Source: Himantopus leucocephalus (Eukaryota > Chordata > Aves > Charadriiformes > Recurvirostridae). From it: a stretch of DNA of 64,000 nt. Positions 38,415 through 49,024 of the stretch are shown piece after piece; the first letter of the stretch is position 1, and the number at the start of each line of letters is the position of its first letter. A program made the translations under genes and the position numbers. The stretch lies in NCBI GenBank assembly GCA_003993805.1, contig RSEF01000001.1, positions 63,236,550 to 63,300,549 of the forward strand. The letters are read 5' to 3'. The notes under the pieces are model-generated. The model had not been told where the DNA came from and did no database searches. It worked only from the letters and a program-made list of their open reading frames with translations.

Positions 38415-41400
38415 GTAACGGGCAAACCCGGGGCTAGCCACACCGCTCTGCACAGGTGTCTTCAAAGTCCCAAAACCGCAGAATAAATTAGGTTGGAAGA
38501 GACCTGTAAATGTCATTTTGTCCAAGCCCCTGCCCAAAGCAGGGCTAGCGACAACAGGTTGCTCAGAGCCTTGCCCTGTTAAGGCATGAGTATCTTCAAG
38601 GATGGAGATTTCACAGCCTCTTAGAGTGTTAACCACTGTCATGGGGGAAGAACATTTTGTAGGGATCAACGGGGTGGGTGGAATAGCTGCTCCTGGGAAC
38701 ACATTGCCTTTCACAAGCAACATTATGCCTCGGACAGCTGAGGAGCTGGCAGGGCAGACACAAACTGGCTGCAATTGCCATCACCGCAGGTTTCATCCTT
38801 GATCGGTAAGCTTGAAATCACTTTCCTTGTATCACGAGATAATTGCTCTCAGTGAAAAAACAACTCAGTCATACTTGTTGTAGCCACTGCTGCCTTTATT
38901 ACAAACTCAGGTGAATCACTGCAGCAACACCTCACCTCTGGTAACCCACTCATGCTTAGAAGAACCAGTATTTAAAAGTATGTCCCAGCCAACTGAAGCC
39001 CTGGGTTAGCACAAAGCTGGCAGGGGGCAACCAGAGAAAAGTGGAGCTGTTGCAGTAGAGGGAGCTGACTGTGAGAAGTGACCCTCAGGGCTGCTGGTCC
39101 CTGAATTCCCCTTCCCCTTGTCGTACTTACGTGTGTGTATCCCGTACCGCCACTGAGCTACATTCCTAAAAACCATCTATAAGTTACTCGTGTGAACATA
39201 TGGAGTATATTTCTCACCTCTCCTGAGAACCTCAGCTCTACTACAGCAGGTCGCACTGGCTGTCACTTGGAGGTGCGCGGGCTGGCAAGCTCAGAGGGGA
39301 CAGAAGGCAATCCCGGACACCCACGCATCGCGAGTGAGTTGTTCTCGGGAACTATGTGAGCAAGGCTGGGATGGCAGACAGTGCTGCTAGCCTCAGCTGC
39401 CTGGTGTTTCTGTCTAAGTCACAAAAATTTCCCTAAGATTCAAGTAAAAGTTCTTATGGAGAGATATAAAAAGATTACTGTACTTAATTTTAGTGTTAAC
39501 AGTTAGTGTTGTTGGTAGTGTTTTTATGCCTAGGAGTTACATTTTAAAATCTTGAAACCATTTTCTGTCCCTCTAAAAACTAACTCTTGTTCCGCTGTAT
39601 TAAAAGGTAACACAAATTTTAAATCAAAGTAATTTTTTATGCAGGATATAATCAACCTGTGTATTATAATATGTATTACCAGTGAGTACATATGAGCAGC
39701 ACTTGCACACTCATGAACAACTGAGGGAGACATATGAAACAAGTGGAGTGTATATGTACAGCACCTGCACTGACTTTTTCTATATATAATGACATTTCTA
39801 TTTGTCTTCATTGGCCTGAGGATAGGGAAGACAGGAGCAGGCCATATAGGTGAAGCTGGGGAGAGGTTTCTCTCAAAACCATGACCTGTGCAGCTGATGC
39901 AGTGTGGCTGGAGGGGGCACATCACAGCCATCTTCCACAGTGGGAGGAGTGATAAGATGGAGCGATGGCCCCATTCCCATAATTCCTGCATTCTTTAGTG
40001 CTATCCCTGTTTTTGCAGCTCTTTGTTGGTCGCTACTGGGACGTGGGTCCCCAACGTGGTAAACTTCCCTGGCTCAGAATACGTTGAGGGTTACGAGACT
40101 GTGTCCATCAACCCGGAGGATTTTGCTGGCCAAACTGTGTTGATCTTGGGCCGAGGGAACTCGGCCTTTGAGACGGCAGAGAACATTCTGGGTGTCACAA
40201 ATTTCATCCACATGGTGAGCCGGTCCCGCGTACGCCTCTCGTGGGCCACCCACTACGTCGGGGATCTGAGGTAGGAAAACACTCCACTTCCTCTTTCTAA
40301 TGCAGCCAGAGTACAAACAAGGAGAAGCACTTCTTGCTCAGGTGACTGATTGGGCTAGCACAGAAGGTGCTGTGGTCCTGGCGGCCCTCTGTCTTTAAGT
40401 CCTTGGTTTAAAGCAGTCCAGGTTGCAGTTGCTGAACACAGAAGCTTGATGAGAGCTCTTCAGGGTCTGTGTGAAATAGGAAGATGCCCCCTTGGAAACT
40501 GTACCGTTAAGAAGTGCTGGCTCCTAACTTGTTCCCTTGCTTGCAGTCACAGAGGGGAGCCAAGAGGTTGACTACCTCCTGCAAGAGCAGCGAGGCTGTC
40601 TTATCTGTGCTGTTCCCATGAGCTCTGAGGCTCTGCGGATAACCTTTGCACTGAAGGGGAGCATGGGATGCCTGGTAAAGGTGTCTTATTTTCAGCAGTT
40701 GAGACAGAACTGTGGATCCCACCTCTCCTCCTTTCTTTTAGCCCTTGTTACATTCTCCTTTTTTTTTTTGTAGAGCAATTAACAATGGCCTACTGGACAC
40801 CTACCAGCTGAAATCTCTGGATGGGCTTCTGGAGGGAGATCTGGAAGATCTGGCTATCGTTAAAGACAAGAAAGGAAAGCTGCACATCACGCTCCGGTTC
40901 TACCTGGAGAACAGGAACACCAGTGCAGGTATCGACTCCATCACGCTCCCGCAGGACGAACTGGATAATTTTGCTACCCGTGCACCTTACGACCGTGTCA
41001 TCCGCTGCTTGGGCTGGAAGTTTGATTTCTCTATCTACAACAGGTGAGGGAGAACCAGGATCTATAGTGAAGCAGATGTTTAGAGCAAGAGACTATGAAG
41101 GGCCTGACTAGGGAGGAAAGGGAAGGGCAGGTCCTCTCCTGGCAGCGTTGCCTGGACCTCTGTGTGCTCTAAGCTACCTGGTGCTGCACAGTCCGTTGTT
41201 CACCCTGCAGCTACAAACATGTCCAAGTGGGAATGTGTGCACCACTGCCCTCTGACCAACAGGTTACAGCGCTGAGCAAATGGCAGTGTTGGGACCTGAG
41301 TGACACAGAAAAACTTGTGCCTTTAGAACTTAAGATCCTGACCTGCCAGATCACGTGCAGAAGGCTCGCAATGTTTTGGGTTTGGGTTGGGTTTTTTTTT

Positions 41401-44400
41401 GGAATGAGATGGTACAGGTATAGATCACTACAGAAAGGTTTTGTATGCTTTTTTTCCTGGAGGATGCAAACTTTGCTCCGCCTTGGTTTGTCTCGTAGTA
41501 CATCCCACAGTTGAAAATGATACTGCTAACTTTACTGTCTTAAAAAATTCACTGCCAGTGGCTCAGGCTGGAATTTGATCTTGTCCAGAGCTACCTTGAG
41601 ATGAGCACCCTTGTCTTCTGGAAGATCCTCATTGTAGTAGTAAACCCCACTGAAGGCGGTGGGGGCATAAAGCAGTGTCTTGCAGTGTCTGCAATATAAC
41701 ATGTGCCCTATCAGAAACCTTTTTTATTTTTCCACCCCACCCTTCCTGACAGCCTGCTCTTCTCTTTTGCACATCAGGTCTCTTAGAATGATGCCAGGAA
41801 AAGGAAATAAAAAGAAGTATCCTCAGATCAAACCTAGTTATGAGTCCAGAGGCACCCGGGGGCTTTTTGTTCTTGGCACTGCTAGCCACTCTGTTGACTT
41901 CAGGAAATCTGCTGGGGGCTTTATCCATGGATTTCGGTATACAAGTGAGTACTGGGGTGTACAGAAAGAGCAGAGGTGGGAATCGTTCCTCCCTTTGAAG
42001 GAACATTTCATAGCTTACTGCCGGAAAGAGATCACCCTTAGTCTTGTGCTGGCAGTAAGAAGGACAAAACACAGCCAAGCTGCAGCTGTGTTGTCTGAAG
42101 TAGAGGAGAAGTGACTTGGGGTCATATCTGAAGTTTTTAGTTGTCTGTCTTTGTTTTGTCTTGTGTCTCTCTTGCCCATTGTCTCTTATTTACGTAACAC
42201 AATAGATTTCTGCCTGCCAGATGCTCTGCCTCGTGACAGGCTGTGGGTGAGAGGTCTGTGCTGTGGAGTTAAAACCCAGTGGCTTTGGGCAGTAGAAAGA
42301 ATTTCCGTCTTTATGTGTGCGTGCCCATCCTTATAATTAAAGGACTGCTCAGAAGTAATGAAATATCCCTGACGCCCCCCCGCCCCCTCACCAACCACTT
42401 AGCATCACATCAGCTTTCAGAGGGCATCTCCACTGCTGTTACTAGTGATTGGGGTGGGAGATCCTGAGCACAGATGAGCTGTAAAGCTTATTTATTGTGT
42501 CCTGCCAGAATCTCTGTGTGTCGTAGCAGAGCGATTAGATTTCTGAAAACCGTAAGCTTGGATTTTTAAATAAGCTATCTTTGTTTCTCTCACTGTCTTA
42601 GCTCGTGCAGTCCACCGCCTATTGGAAAACCGTCACCATGGTGTCCCCTGGCCATCCACAGTGTACCCCATCACACAGCTGACCAATTCCATCATCAAGC
42701 GGGTGAATGAGGCCTCGGGCCTCTACCAGATGTTCAGTGTCCTGGCTGACATCATACTGCTGAGAGAGTGAGTGAGTAATTATTCCCAGCATGGCGCTCC
42801 ATCGTTTCATTCCTTTTTCTTTACCACTGCTTCCCATGGTGCCACCACACAAATTGCTCCGTTGCTGTCTAAGGACGTTACTGTCACGTAGGCAGCCACC
42901 TCAAAACCCATACCACTGCCGCAACTGGTGCCACTATGCCCAATTCTGCCAATTACTTCTCTCTTGAAGGGCTGAAATGGTCCAGACCTTCCTGCTAGGC
43001 TCAGAGGTGTAGTACCCTTTTGCTGTCCCCAGGAAAATCTTTCCTTGAGCAGTGCTAATGTAGAGAGGAATACCATAGTCTGGGAAAATAATGGAGTCTT
43101 GTAACAGTATCTGCAGCCTTCATAAGCTCTGTGTCAAGTCCACCCCAGATCTGTAGTAACTAAAAATAATTCCTATCTGATGGCTCTTTGGCCTTAGCCT
43201 TGATCAGCTGAGGGGCTGGTGGCTTTTCTCTGGTGCAAGAGTCTGACGGTTGTGGTTGCAATTTGTAGGAATGCCACAGCATTTGAATACCTGGAAGAAT
43301 ACCCAGTTGGAGTCTTGGCTGAGCTGGAAATACAGGCGGGGAGAAAGGCTCCCAATGGGCTGTTTGTCGTCATCATGGAGTATGGGAGGAATTTCTCTGG
43401 GGCTGACAAGGATGTCTTCTACTACAACCGAGCTGTGGGAGAGGCACAGCATGCCTGGCAGTCCAACTTTTTGCACCCTGTTATTTACTATTATAAACAC
43501 CTCCCAACAGGTAAGTTTTTCTGCCTCTCTCTGCTAATTATTTGATATGAGCAAAACAGAGAGGGCTGAAAATACTTCAAATCCAAGGGCAGGGGAACCT
43601 GAAAGCATTGCACACCCTTCTTCTTCACTTCCTTCATGTCCATCCTCTGGGGACATGAAGGAAGTGAAGCACCTGCCACCACTATGTAAGCTGAAGAAAA
43701 TGCTGGGAGTTGGCAAGAAATTTCCATCAGTCAGACCGATACAGGGTGTGGGGTGTGGAGGGGGTTGTATCAGAGACCTCACACTTGAGAACAGGAACAA
43801 ACAGGTGTGCTGGGAGCTTCCAGCACGTTTTTTTCCCTTTGGTGGGTACCCTGCACGTATTTTGCAGAGTCCTGGCAGATGAGGCAGGGCTGTTCAGTGT
43901 TACCACCAAAAGAAAACTGCTCTCTGTGGTCTGCCCAGGTCTGAGAGGTCCCACAGTGACAGAGGCAGCCAAATGCAAGGGTTTGAAGATGAGTGTTACC
44001 TCCAGCAAACAGACACACTCAGAATAGATTTCCTTGGGAAATGAGCGTGCTGAATCTTCATCTCCAGAAGCCCAGGGTCAGGGTCCGGCCTGCCTTGCAC
44101 GGAAAGAACTGTAATGGGTAGCAGCATTAAAGCTTGAATGCAGCTCAGCTTGTCTGGCAGTCCCTAGCCAGGGGGAACGGGACTGAAATGACAGGAAGTA
44201 CTGGGAGCAGGGACAAGGGGCAGCTGTGCAGTGGCAGGGCTGTTGAGGACAGAGCTAGCATAGGGGATTGCAAATGAAAGTGAGGTAGGGATTAAAAAGG
44301 TCAGGACAAAAGCGGGAACAGCTGTCATAGCTGTTTTCCACTCCCCAAGCTCTTTTTAATGCCATTTTGATTCGGAGAGATTCCCTTAATGTTCTCTTGG

Positions 44401-45579
44401 CAGAGCGTGAGATGAGACTTCGGCCCCCAGACTGGCCTCTCCCCCGCCCAGATGCTGTCCATCACATTGTGGAGGACTTCCTGACAGACTGGACGGCCCC
44501 GAATGCTCACATCCTGCCTCTGAGGCGGTTTTTGGAGAACTGCCTCAGCACTGACCTGCGCAATTTCTTTGCAGGTAATTTGAGCACAGGGTTGAGGTGG
44601 GAGGAGGGATGGGAGGGTCGCGACAGGAGCGATCTCTTCTGCAAATAGCTGGGATCTCCCTGTGGCGAGCTGGTGATCTCACTCGCTGTCAGTCATACCT
44701 CTTTGATGCACTCTCCAGACAGTAAAAATTGACGGTGCTACGTGTATGTTCCCAAATAGCCTTTGCTCTCACTCACCACCAGAACCAGACTGCCCTAGGC
44801 ACACACGGATTTAGGGAAAGGTGTCTGAGGTTTGGTTCAATCCCTTTTCTACCTGCAGCTTTCCTTCCTCCTCCATCATCCAAACGTTCCTTTGTGCCAT
44901 TGGGTATCAGATCTCTTTTCATATACCGATGATGGGATTGCTTTCCCATGGGAATGCTGGGATGTGAGAGCTGGTCTGCTTTCCTGGTCTGAAGACTGGT
45001 CTGGGAACCTCCTGCAGGAACCCCACACGGCACACAGAGGGAAGCGATCCTGTGGTAGGAAGAAGATGCCAGAGGGCTGCAAGCTCAAATTCAGCTCTTT
45101 TTCCTCTGAGTGCAGACTGGGGATCCCACCCTGCATCTCCTGAGCTCTGCAGTATTGAGTCGATTACTCTGCTGCCATCCGGGGCAGGGTGCTGGCTGGG
45201 AAACTCCAGTCATCTTCCCTCATCCTCTCTGCCTTTTGTTCTGAATGAGCACTCAGAAATTCATGGGAGTTATTCTCTGCCGAGCCTGATTTTTTTTATT
45301 CTTTTCCCCACAGAGTCCTGTTTCCTGTTTGCCTTCACCCGTCAGAAGCTGCCCCCCTTCTGTCGGCAGGGGTATGTCAGAATGCAAGGGCTCGTGGGGA
45401 GCGAGGGGCTCCGGCGCCACGCGGTAGAAGCTGGTCTGCTGGAGGATTACACTCTCACGGACTTTTCGGGCAACAGAGCCCCGGACAGCTACGAAGGGTC
45501 ACAGGACCAGCTGCTGAGAGATCACACAATACCGGTTCGTCCGCTGCAGCATCTTGTTAATGCCAAGGATGAACTTTAA
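37891..45579 (+). CDS. FOXRED2: FOXRED2 (ERFAD), ER-lumen FAD oxidoreductase (8 coding exons, 685 aa)
   Basis: FOXRED2 is a luminal FAD-dependent oxidoreductase-like protein of ER-associated degradation, known in mammals to associate with SEL1L, OS-9 and ERdj5. The joined exons (524+252+270+167+166+242+171+266 bp) give 685 residues, against 684 in human. Residues 1 to about 24 form a hydrophobic signal peptide. A Rossmann FAD motif GAGPSG is at 36-41 and a second nucleotide-binding motif GRGNSA at 219-224. Four N-glycosylation sequons are visible (NTS, NRS, NAT, NFS). The protein ends in KDEL, a canonical ER-retrieval signal; the human protein ends KEEL. Coding exons: 37,891-38,414; 40,019-40,270; 40,774-41,043; 41,778-41,944; 42,602-42,767; 43,269-43,510; 44,404-44,574; 45,314-45,579. 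The ATG at 37,891 is chosen because it opens the signal peptide directly before the conserved [11 protein letters not shown] block. Confidence 0.98.
38415..40018 (+). other. FOXRED2: FOXRED2 intron after the first coding exon
   Basis: 1,604 bp of non-coding sequence. It contains a diverged CR1 fragment (38,479-38,665) and an AT-rich second half. No gene was seen. Confidence 0.85.
38479..38665 (-). mobile_element. Degraded CR1 LINE fragment
   Basis: Read on the minus strand, this matches the CR1 3' end: a tctcttccaacctaatttat block, then the caggttgctcagag region as seen on +, and further upstream gaacattttgt as the remnant of the aagaattttttt segment. Many substitutions and the missing octamer tail indicate an old copy. 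Confidence 0.75.
40019..40270 (+). CDS. FOXRED2: FOXRED2 coding exon 2
   Basis: It encodes [20 protein letters not shown] through [15 protein letters not shown] and [11 protein letters not shown]. It carries the ATG-type FAD motif (VATG) and the second Rossmann motif GRGNSA. Acceptor gtttttgcag, donor gtagga. Confidence 0.97.
40774..41043 (+). CDS. FOXRED2: FOXRED2 coding exon 3
   Basis: It encodes [20 protein letters not shown] to [10 protein letters not shown]. The NTS sequon is here, and an NRS sequon spans the junction with the next exon. Acceptor ttttttgtag, donor gtgagg. Confidence 0.97.
41778..41944 (+). CDS. FOXRED2: FOXRED2 coding exon 4
   Basis: It encodes [20 protein letters not shown] to [10 protein letters not shown], including the conserved [17 protein letters not shown] block. 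Acceptor cacatcag, donor gtgagt. Confidence 0.97.
42602..42767 (+). CDS. FOXRED2: FOXRED2 coding exon 5
   Basis: It encodes [20 protein letters not shown] to DIILLR plus two bases of Glu. Acceptor actgtcttag, donor gtgagt. Confidence 0.96.
43269..43510 (+). CDS. FOXRED2: FOXRED2 coding exon 6
   Basis: It encodes [20 protein letters not shown] through [18 protein letters not shown], with sequons NAT and NFS. Acceptor caatttgtag, donor gtaagt. Confidence 0.97.
43511..44403 (+). other. FOXRED2: FOXRED2 intron between coding exons 6 and 7
   Basis: 893 bp of non-coding sequence. A short inverted repeat around 43,620-43,675 pairs acttccttcatgtcc with its reverse complement ggacatgaaggaagt. Nothing else was recognised. 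Confidence 0.75.
44404..44574 (+). CDS. FOXRED2: FOXRED2 coding exon 7
   Basis: It encodes [20 protein letters not shown] to STDLRNFFA, including [20 protein letters not shown]. Acceptor ctcttggcag, donor gtaatt. Confidence 0.97.
45314..45579 (+). CDS. FOXRED2: FOXRED2 last coding exon, ending KDEL
   Basis: It encodes [20 protein letters not shown] through [14 protein letters not shown] and TAA. The linker before KDEL is poorly conserved relative to human, whereas the first part of the exon is well conserved. Confidence 0.97.
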
Positions 45580-46640
45580 CCTTTCTCGCTCCACGCTGAA
45601 ACCCATAGGTGCTGTTGTGACAATGTTGTAACAGAGATCCACAGCAGGATTCTGCCCTTTCCCGTGTACCTTTTCCATCCCCATGCCTTCCACTGATCAT
45701 GAGTTGCCAAAGACCTGCTCAGATCTTACTGTTACAAAGAGGACCAATGTGCTCTGAAGGATATGTGCGGGGCCAAAATCCAGTGATGCTGAGGCTCCTG
45801 CGTTGTCCTCGCAGGGTTCAGAGTTGCCTGAAGATGGTGTTTGTTTATCTCGCAGACCAGTATCTGCAGCCGCGTCCAGGGGTCAAAGAAGAGAGAGTGC
45901 AGGAACGCCTGTGTAACTTAAAACGTCATGTCCCTCTTCCAAGGTGACCTGCTCACACCCTGCGGCAGGTGGTGCAGGCTCTCTGGTCCCTAGACACCGT
46001 ACGCTACGAATACTTGAAGATTTGTTTGTGCGCCGAATCCCAAAGTGGTACTCCAGGCAAACTTCCTGGTATTTTTCCTGCATTTGAGGTAGGGCAGTTG
46101 AATAGCTTGAGTGGAGAGGGCTGGTCTTTTTTTATAGTTACCATGCAGGTCGGATAATTTGTCGTTTCCCGGAGAGCACTACAAGAGACCCTTCCCTCTA
46201 CAGAGGATGAGTAGCTTGCCTGGAATGTCCGGGACACAGAGACTTACGCTGAGTTCGGCTCCACTGTCCTCACATTTTTCTTCTCCCACACCGAGCAGCC
46301 TGAAATGTTAGTCCCTGTCTTTTATAAAGCATGACCAATATTTCTCCTATTTGCACTATGTCCCATCAAGAAAGTTTTGGGTGGACTTTGATGTTGTTAA
46401 AACGCTTGTCTTCTATTTCTTTTATTCCCCCTCCAGTCTCCTTGAGATCTTGCTGGCACTGACTGGGAGCCTGTCTGTGCTTTATTGCTCCCTCTCTCAG
46501 CCGCCTGCATTTGTCTGTCACCTCCCCGGGGGCTTCTTCCACGGCCCTGGAGCGGCAACGCAAGAGCAGTTTTGAGCTCGACCTTATGATGTCCCTGTGA
46601 GTTCCAGGAAATAAAGGAGGGGTGAGGGGGAACTGGCTTT
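45580..46640 (+). other. FOXRED2: FOXRED2 3' UTR (probable extent)
   Basis: Non-coding sequence after the stop. The first plausible poly(A) hexamer is AATAAA at 46,610-46,615, giving a 3' UTR of about 1 kb. Another site further downstream cannot be excluded. Confidence 0.5.
46610..46615 (+). terminator. FOXRED2: Candidate FOXRED2 poly(A) signal
   Basis: This AATAAA lies in ccaggaaataaaggagg. The downstream sequence is G-rich and then cttttacctcc; the GU-rich element is weak. Confidence 0.5.
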
Positions 46641-47560
46641 TACCTCCACACACGTTTTCCAACCCCTTAGCGTCTGGAAGAACGTTTTCCAACCCCTCTG
46701 CGCTTGTGCTTCCCCGTACCCCAGACCCGGGGCGGGGGGGGGCTGTACCTACAGGTACCTGAAACTCTCCCAGTCCTTTGCGTTCAGCTGCTGTTTCTGT
46801 AAAGCCCCAGTTCCTGCCCTGCCCCTGCCTCGTGGTGCGACAGGCTGGGGAGCAGAAGAGGTGAAGGAGATGACAAAAGAGTTCTTGCTCCTCTTTGGGA
46901 ATATTGGGCGATGCTAGGGATGCTGCTGGGAGATCTTACACATGCAGCTGGAAAGGGGAAACAGTGACCTTCTCAGCTGGTGTCAATCAACACCCTTCTG
47001 TGGGCTGTAATGTAAATCCCATTGGCCCAGCTCCAGGGCCAGTCTGGGAACGGCTCTTGCAGCCTGTAGGTGTCTGGGTGATGCCACTACTTGCCGCGTC
47101 CTTGCGACCACGGGCTTTTTATTTGGGGATTGTCTGGGGGAAGAAAAGGGCCTATGACCGAATTGGGTTGACTGGCTGTCACCAAGAGCCTGTTTCATTC
47201 GTTCCCTGTGTGTGCCGACGTCGAGTGCAGCCCTGTTGTACCCACACCCCTGCACGTTCTCCAGATGTTTCCTCTTCCATCCTCAAATTCTCACAAGAGA
47301 GCCGCAGACCGTACGTGCGCAGTGTGCATGCTGCCTTAAAGCGTAATTCTCCTGGATTCTCACCCACTGACTCTTCCAGCGTGTTCTGCACGTGTCCCCC
47401 AGGGTCAGATCCAACGACTTACACCCCAGAGGTTTTCCTGCCGCTCCCTTCCCGTGTATCCGAGTCCCGACCCTCCCTGCGTGGCTGAGCCAGCGTTGCC
47501 CTTCCAGCCTCACTCCTGCTGGGCCCGACAGGGAGGAAGCGCCGGCTCCCAACCGTTTTC
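46641..47560. other. FOXRED2-TXN2 intergenic spacer
   Basis: About 0.9 kb without a supported gene. A near-duplicate of the phrase gttttccaacccct occurs at about 46,655 and 46,683. CpG density rises toward the TXN2 promoter. Confidence 0.6.
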
Positions 47561-48082
47561 AGCCGGGCATTGCGGTGACAGCCGCCGCGGGGCGGGGAGA
47601 AGGGCGATGAGCCGCGCCATTTTGTAGTCACCCGTGGGAGTGGGGGCTGCGGGTTGGCCCCAGCGCCCTGCCCCGTCGTGAGGGCGCAGGGCCGGGGGGG
47701 TTGCAGGGCTGTGTCCTTCCACTGAAGCTTGAAGAAGCGCGGGGAGCAGCGCTGCCCGTGGCCCAGCCCCGAGCCGCCGCCGGGAGCCGCGGGCGAGCGG
47801 GACAGGGCGGGGCCCACGCCACGTGCGCCGCCGCCAATCAGCACCCGGGGCCCGCCCCGCGTGACACACCCCGCCGGCCCTTACAGGGCGGTGGGGAGGG
47901 GCTTGAAGGACGGCCGCGGCGGCCAGTCAGAGATCGGTGCTTTGGGGCGGTGGCCAATCGGCTGAGAGGGTGGTGGTTCCGTTGTTCGCAGCCTTCCTGC
48001 GGAGACGGCCAATCAGCGCGCGGGTGGGCGGGGCGCTGAGCGGAAGTTTGTTTGTTCGTGGGTCACCTCCGGGCTCGGGAAG
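47560..48082 (+). promoter_or_regulatory. TXN2: TXN2 CpG-island promoter and 5' UTR exon
   Basis: The CpG-rich block carries CCAAT boxes at 47,834, 47,954 and 48,009 and a near-match CCAGT at 47,922, plus an ETS-type CGGAAGT at 48,041-48,047. A first non-coding exon probably begins close to the ETS box and ends at ggaag/gtgcgg (48,082). No TATA box was seen. The arrangement fits a housekeeping nuclear gene for a mitochondrial protein. Confidence 0.65.
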
Positions 48083-48806
48083 GTGCGGGGCGGGGGCTGC
48101 TGCTCCGGGGGGGTGGGCTGTCCCCCCGTGGGTTTGGGGTGTCCCGTGGCGGGGGGGGGGGACTTTCCCTATGGCGCCGGGGAAGTGGGAACCCCCTGGC
48201 CAGGGGGTTCCTCCGCCCTCTTGGGGCTGGAAGGGGGAGTCGGGCCCCTGTGGCTGGGGGGAGGTTCTGCCCTCTGGGGCTGCAGGGGCAGTGGGGCCCG
48301 CGTGGCTTGGGGCGGGGGTGTCCTTCCCCACCGGTGTGGAGGGCTGAGGGAAGAACCCCATGGCTGGGGGCCCTTGTCCCACTGATGGGAGCTGCTGGGA
48401 TTCTGTGACTGAAGGAGCCGTGCCCCCTGGTACGAGGGGAGCTGTGGGCCCTGCCCGGTCGGGTGGGAAGGAACAGGCCGTGGGCGGGGAGACCTCTGCT
48501 TCGTAGCGCGGGGGAGAAGGGGGACCTTTTTCCCCGCCCCGTGGAAATGGGGAGGAAGCTGGGATCTGTAGCTGGGAGGCCCCATGGTGGGTGGGACCCC
48601 ACGGCTGTGGGGCTGGAGCTGCAGTGGGGTGTCAGGGGCCGGATGTAGGGGCAGTAAGCATTCCAGGTGGTGCCCCATATGTTTCTGCCTAGGACACCTC
48701 CTGGCTTGGGGGCTGCCCTGTCCGAGGGGACTCTGAGTGGGGCACTGCTGCAGTGGGACAGGCTGTTGAGTGAACCCACCCCGTATAGTTCTGCCTCTCC
48801 CCACAG
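48083..48806 (+). other. TXN2: TXN2 intron 1 with GC-rich imperfect tandem repeats
   Basis: The intron is extremely G-rich on the + strand. From about 48,206 to 48,425 it shows imperfect units of roughly 55 bp, each built around ttctgccctctggggctg...gtggctgggg-like wording, with starts near 48,206, 48,263, 48,317 and 48,371. Weaker echoes continue to about 48,620. It keeps a long antisense frame open without evidence of coding. Confidence 0.6.
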
Positions 48807-49024
48807 ATGGCCCAGAGGCTGGTGCTCCAGCGGCTGTTGTCCCTCACTCCCAGAACACTGCCCCTGCAGGGGCAGCAGATGCTTCTTGGCCCCCCGGTGC
48901 CCCACAGCAGAGCCTTTGGCACCTCTGCAGGCTGCAGGAGCACCTTCAACGTGCAGGATGGCAGCGACTTCCAGGACCGGGTAGTAAACAACCCCAAACC
49001 CGTTGTGGTGGACTTCCACGCACA
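48807..49024 (+). CDS. TXN2: TXN2 coding exon 1 (targeting sequence and domain start)
   Basis: It encodes residues 1-72 and two bases of Gln73. Its last part, [11 protein letters not shown], is the beta-strand leading into the active site. Donor caca/gtaagt. Confidence 0.97.
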
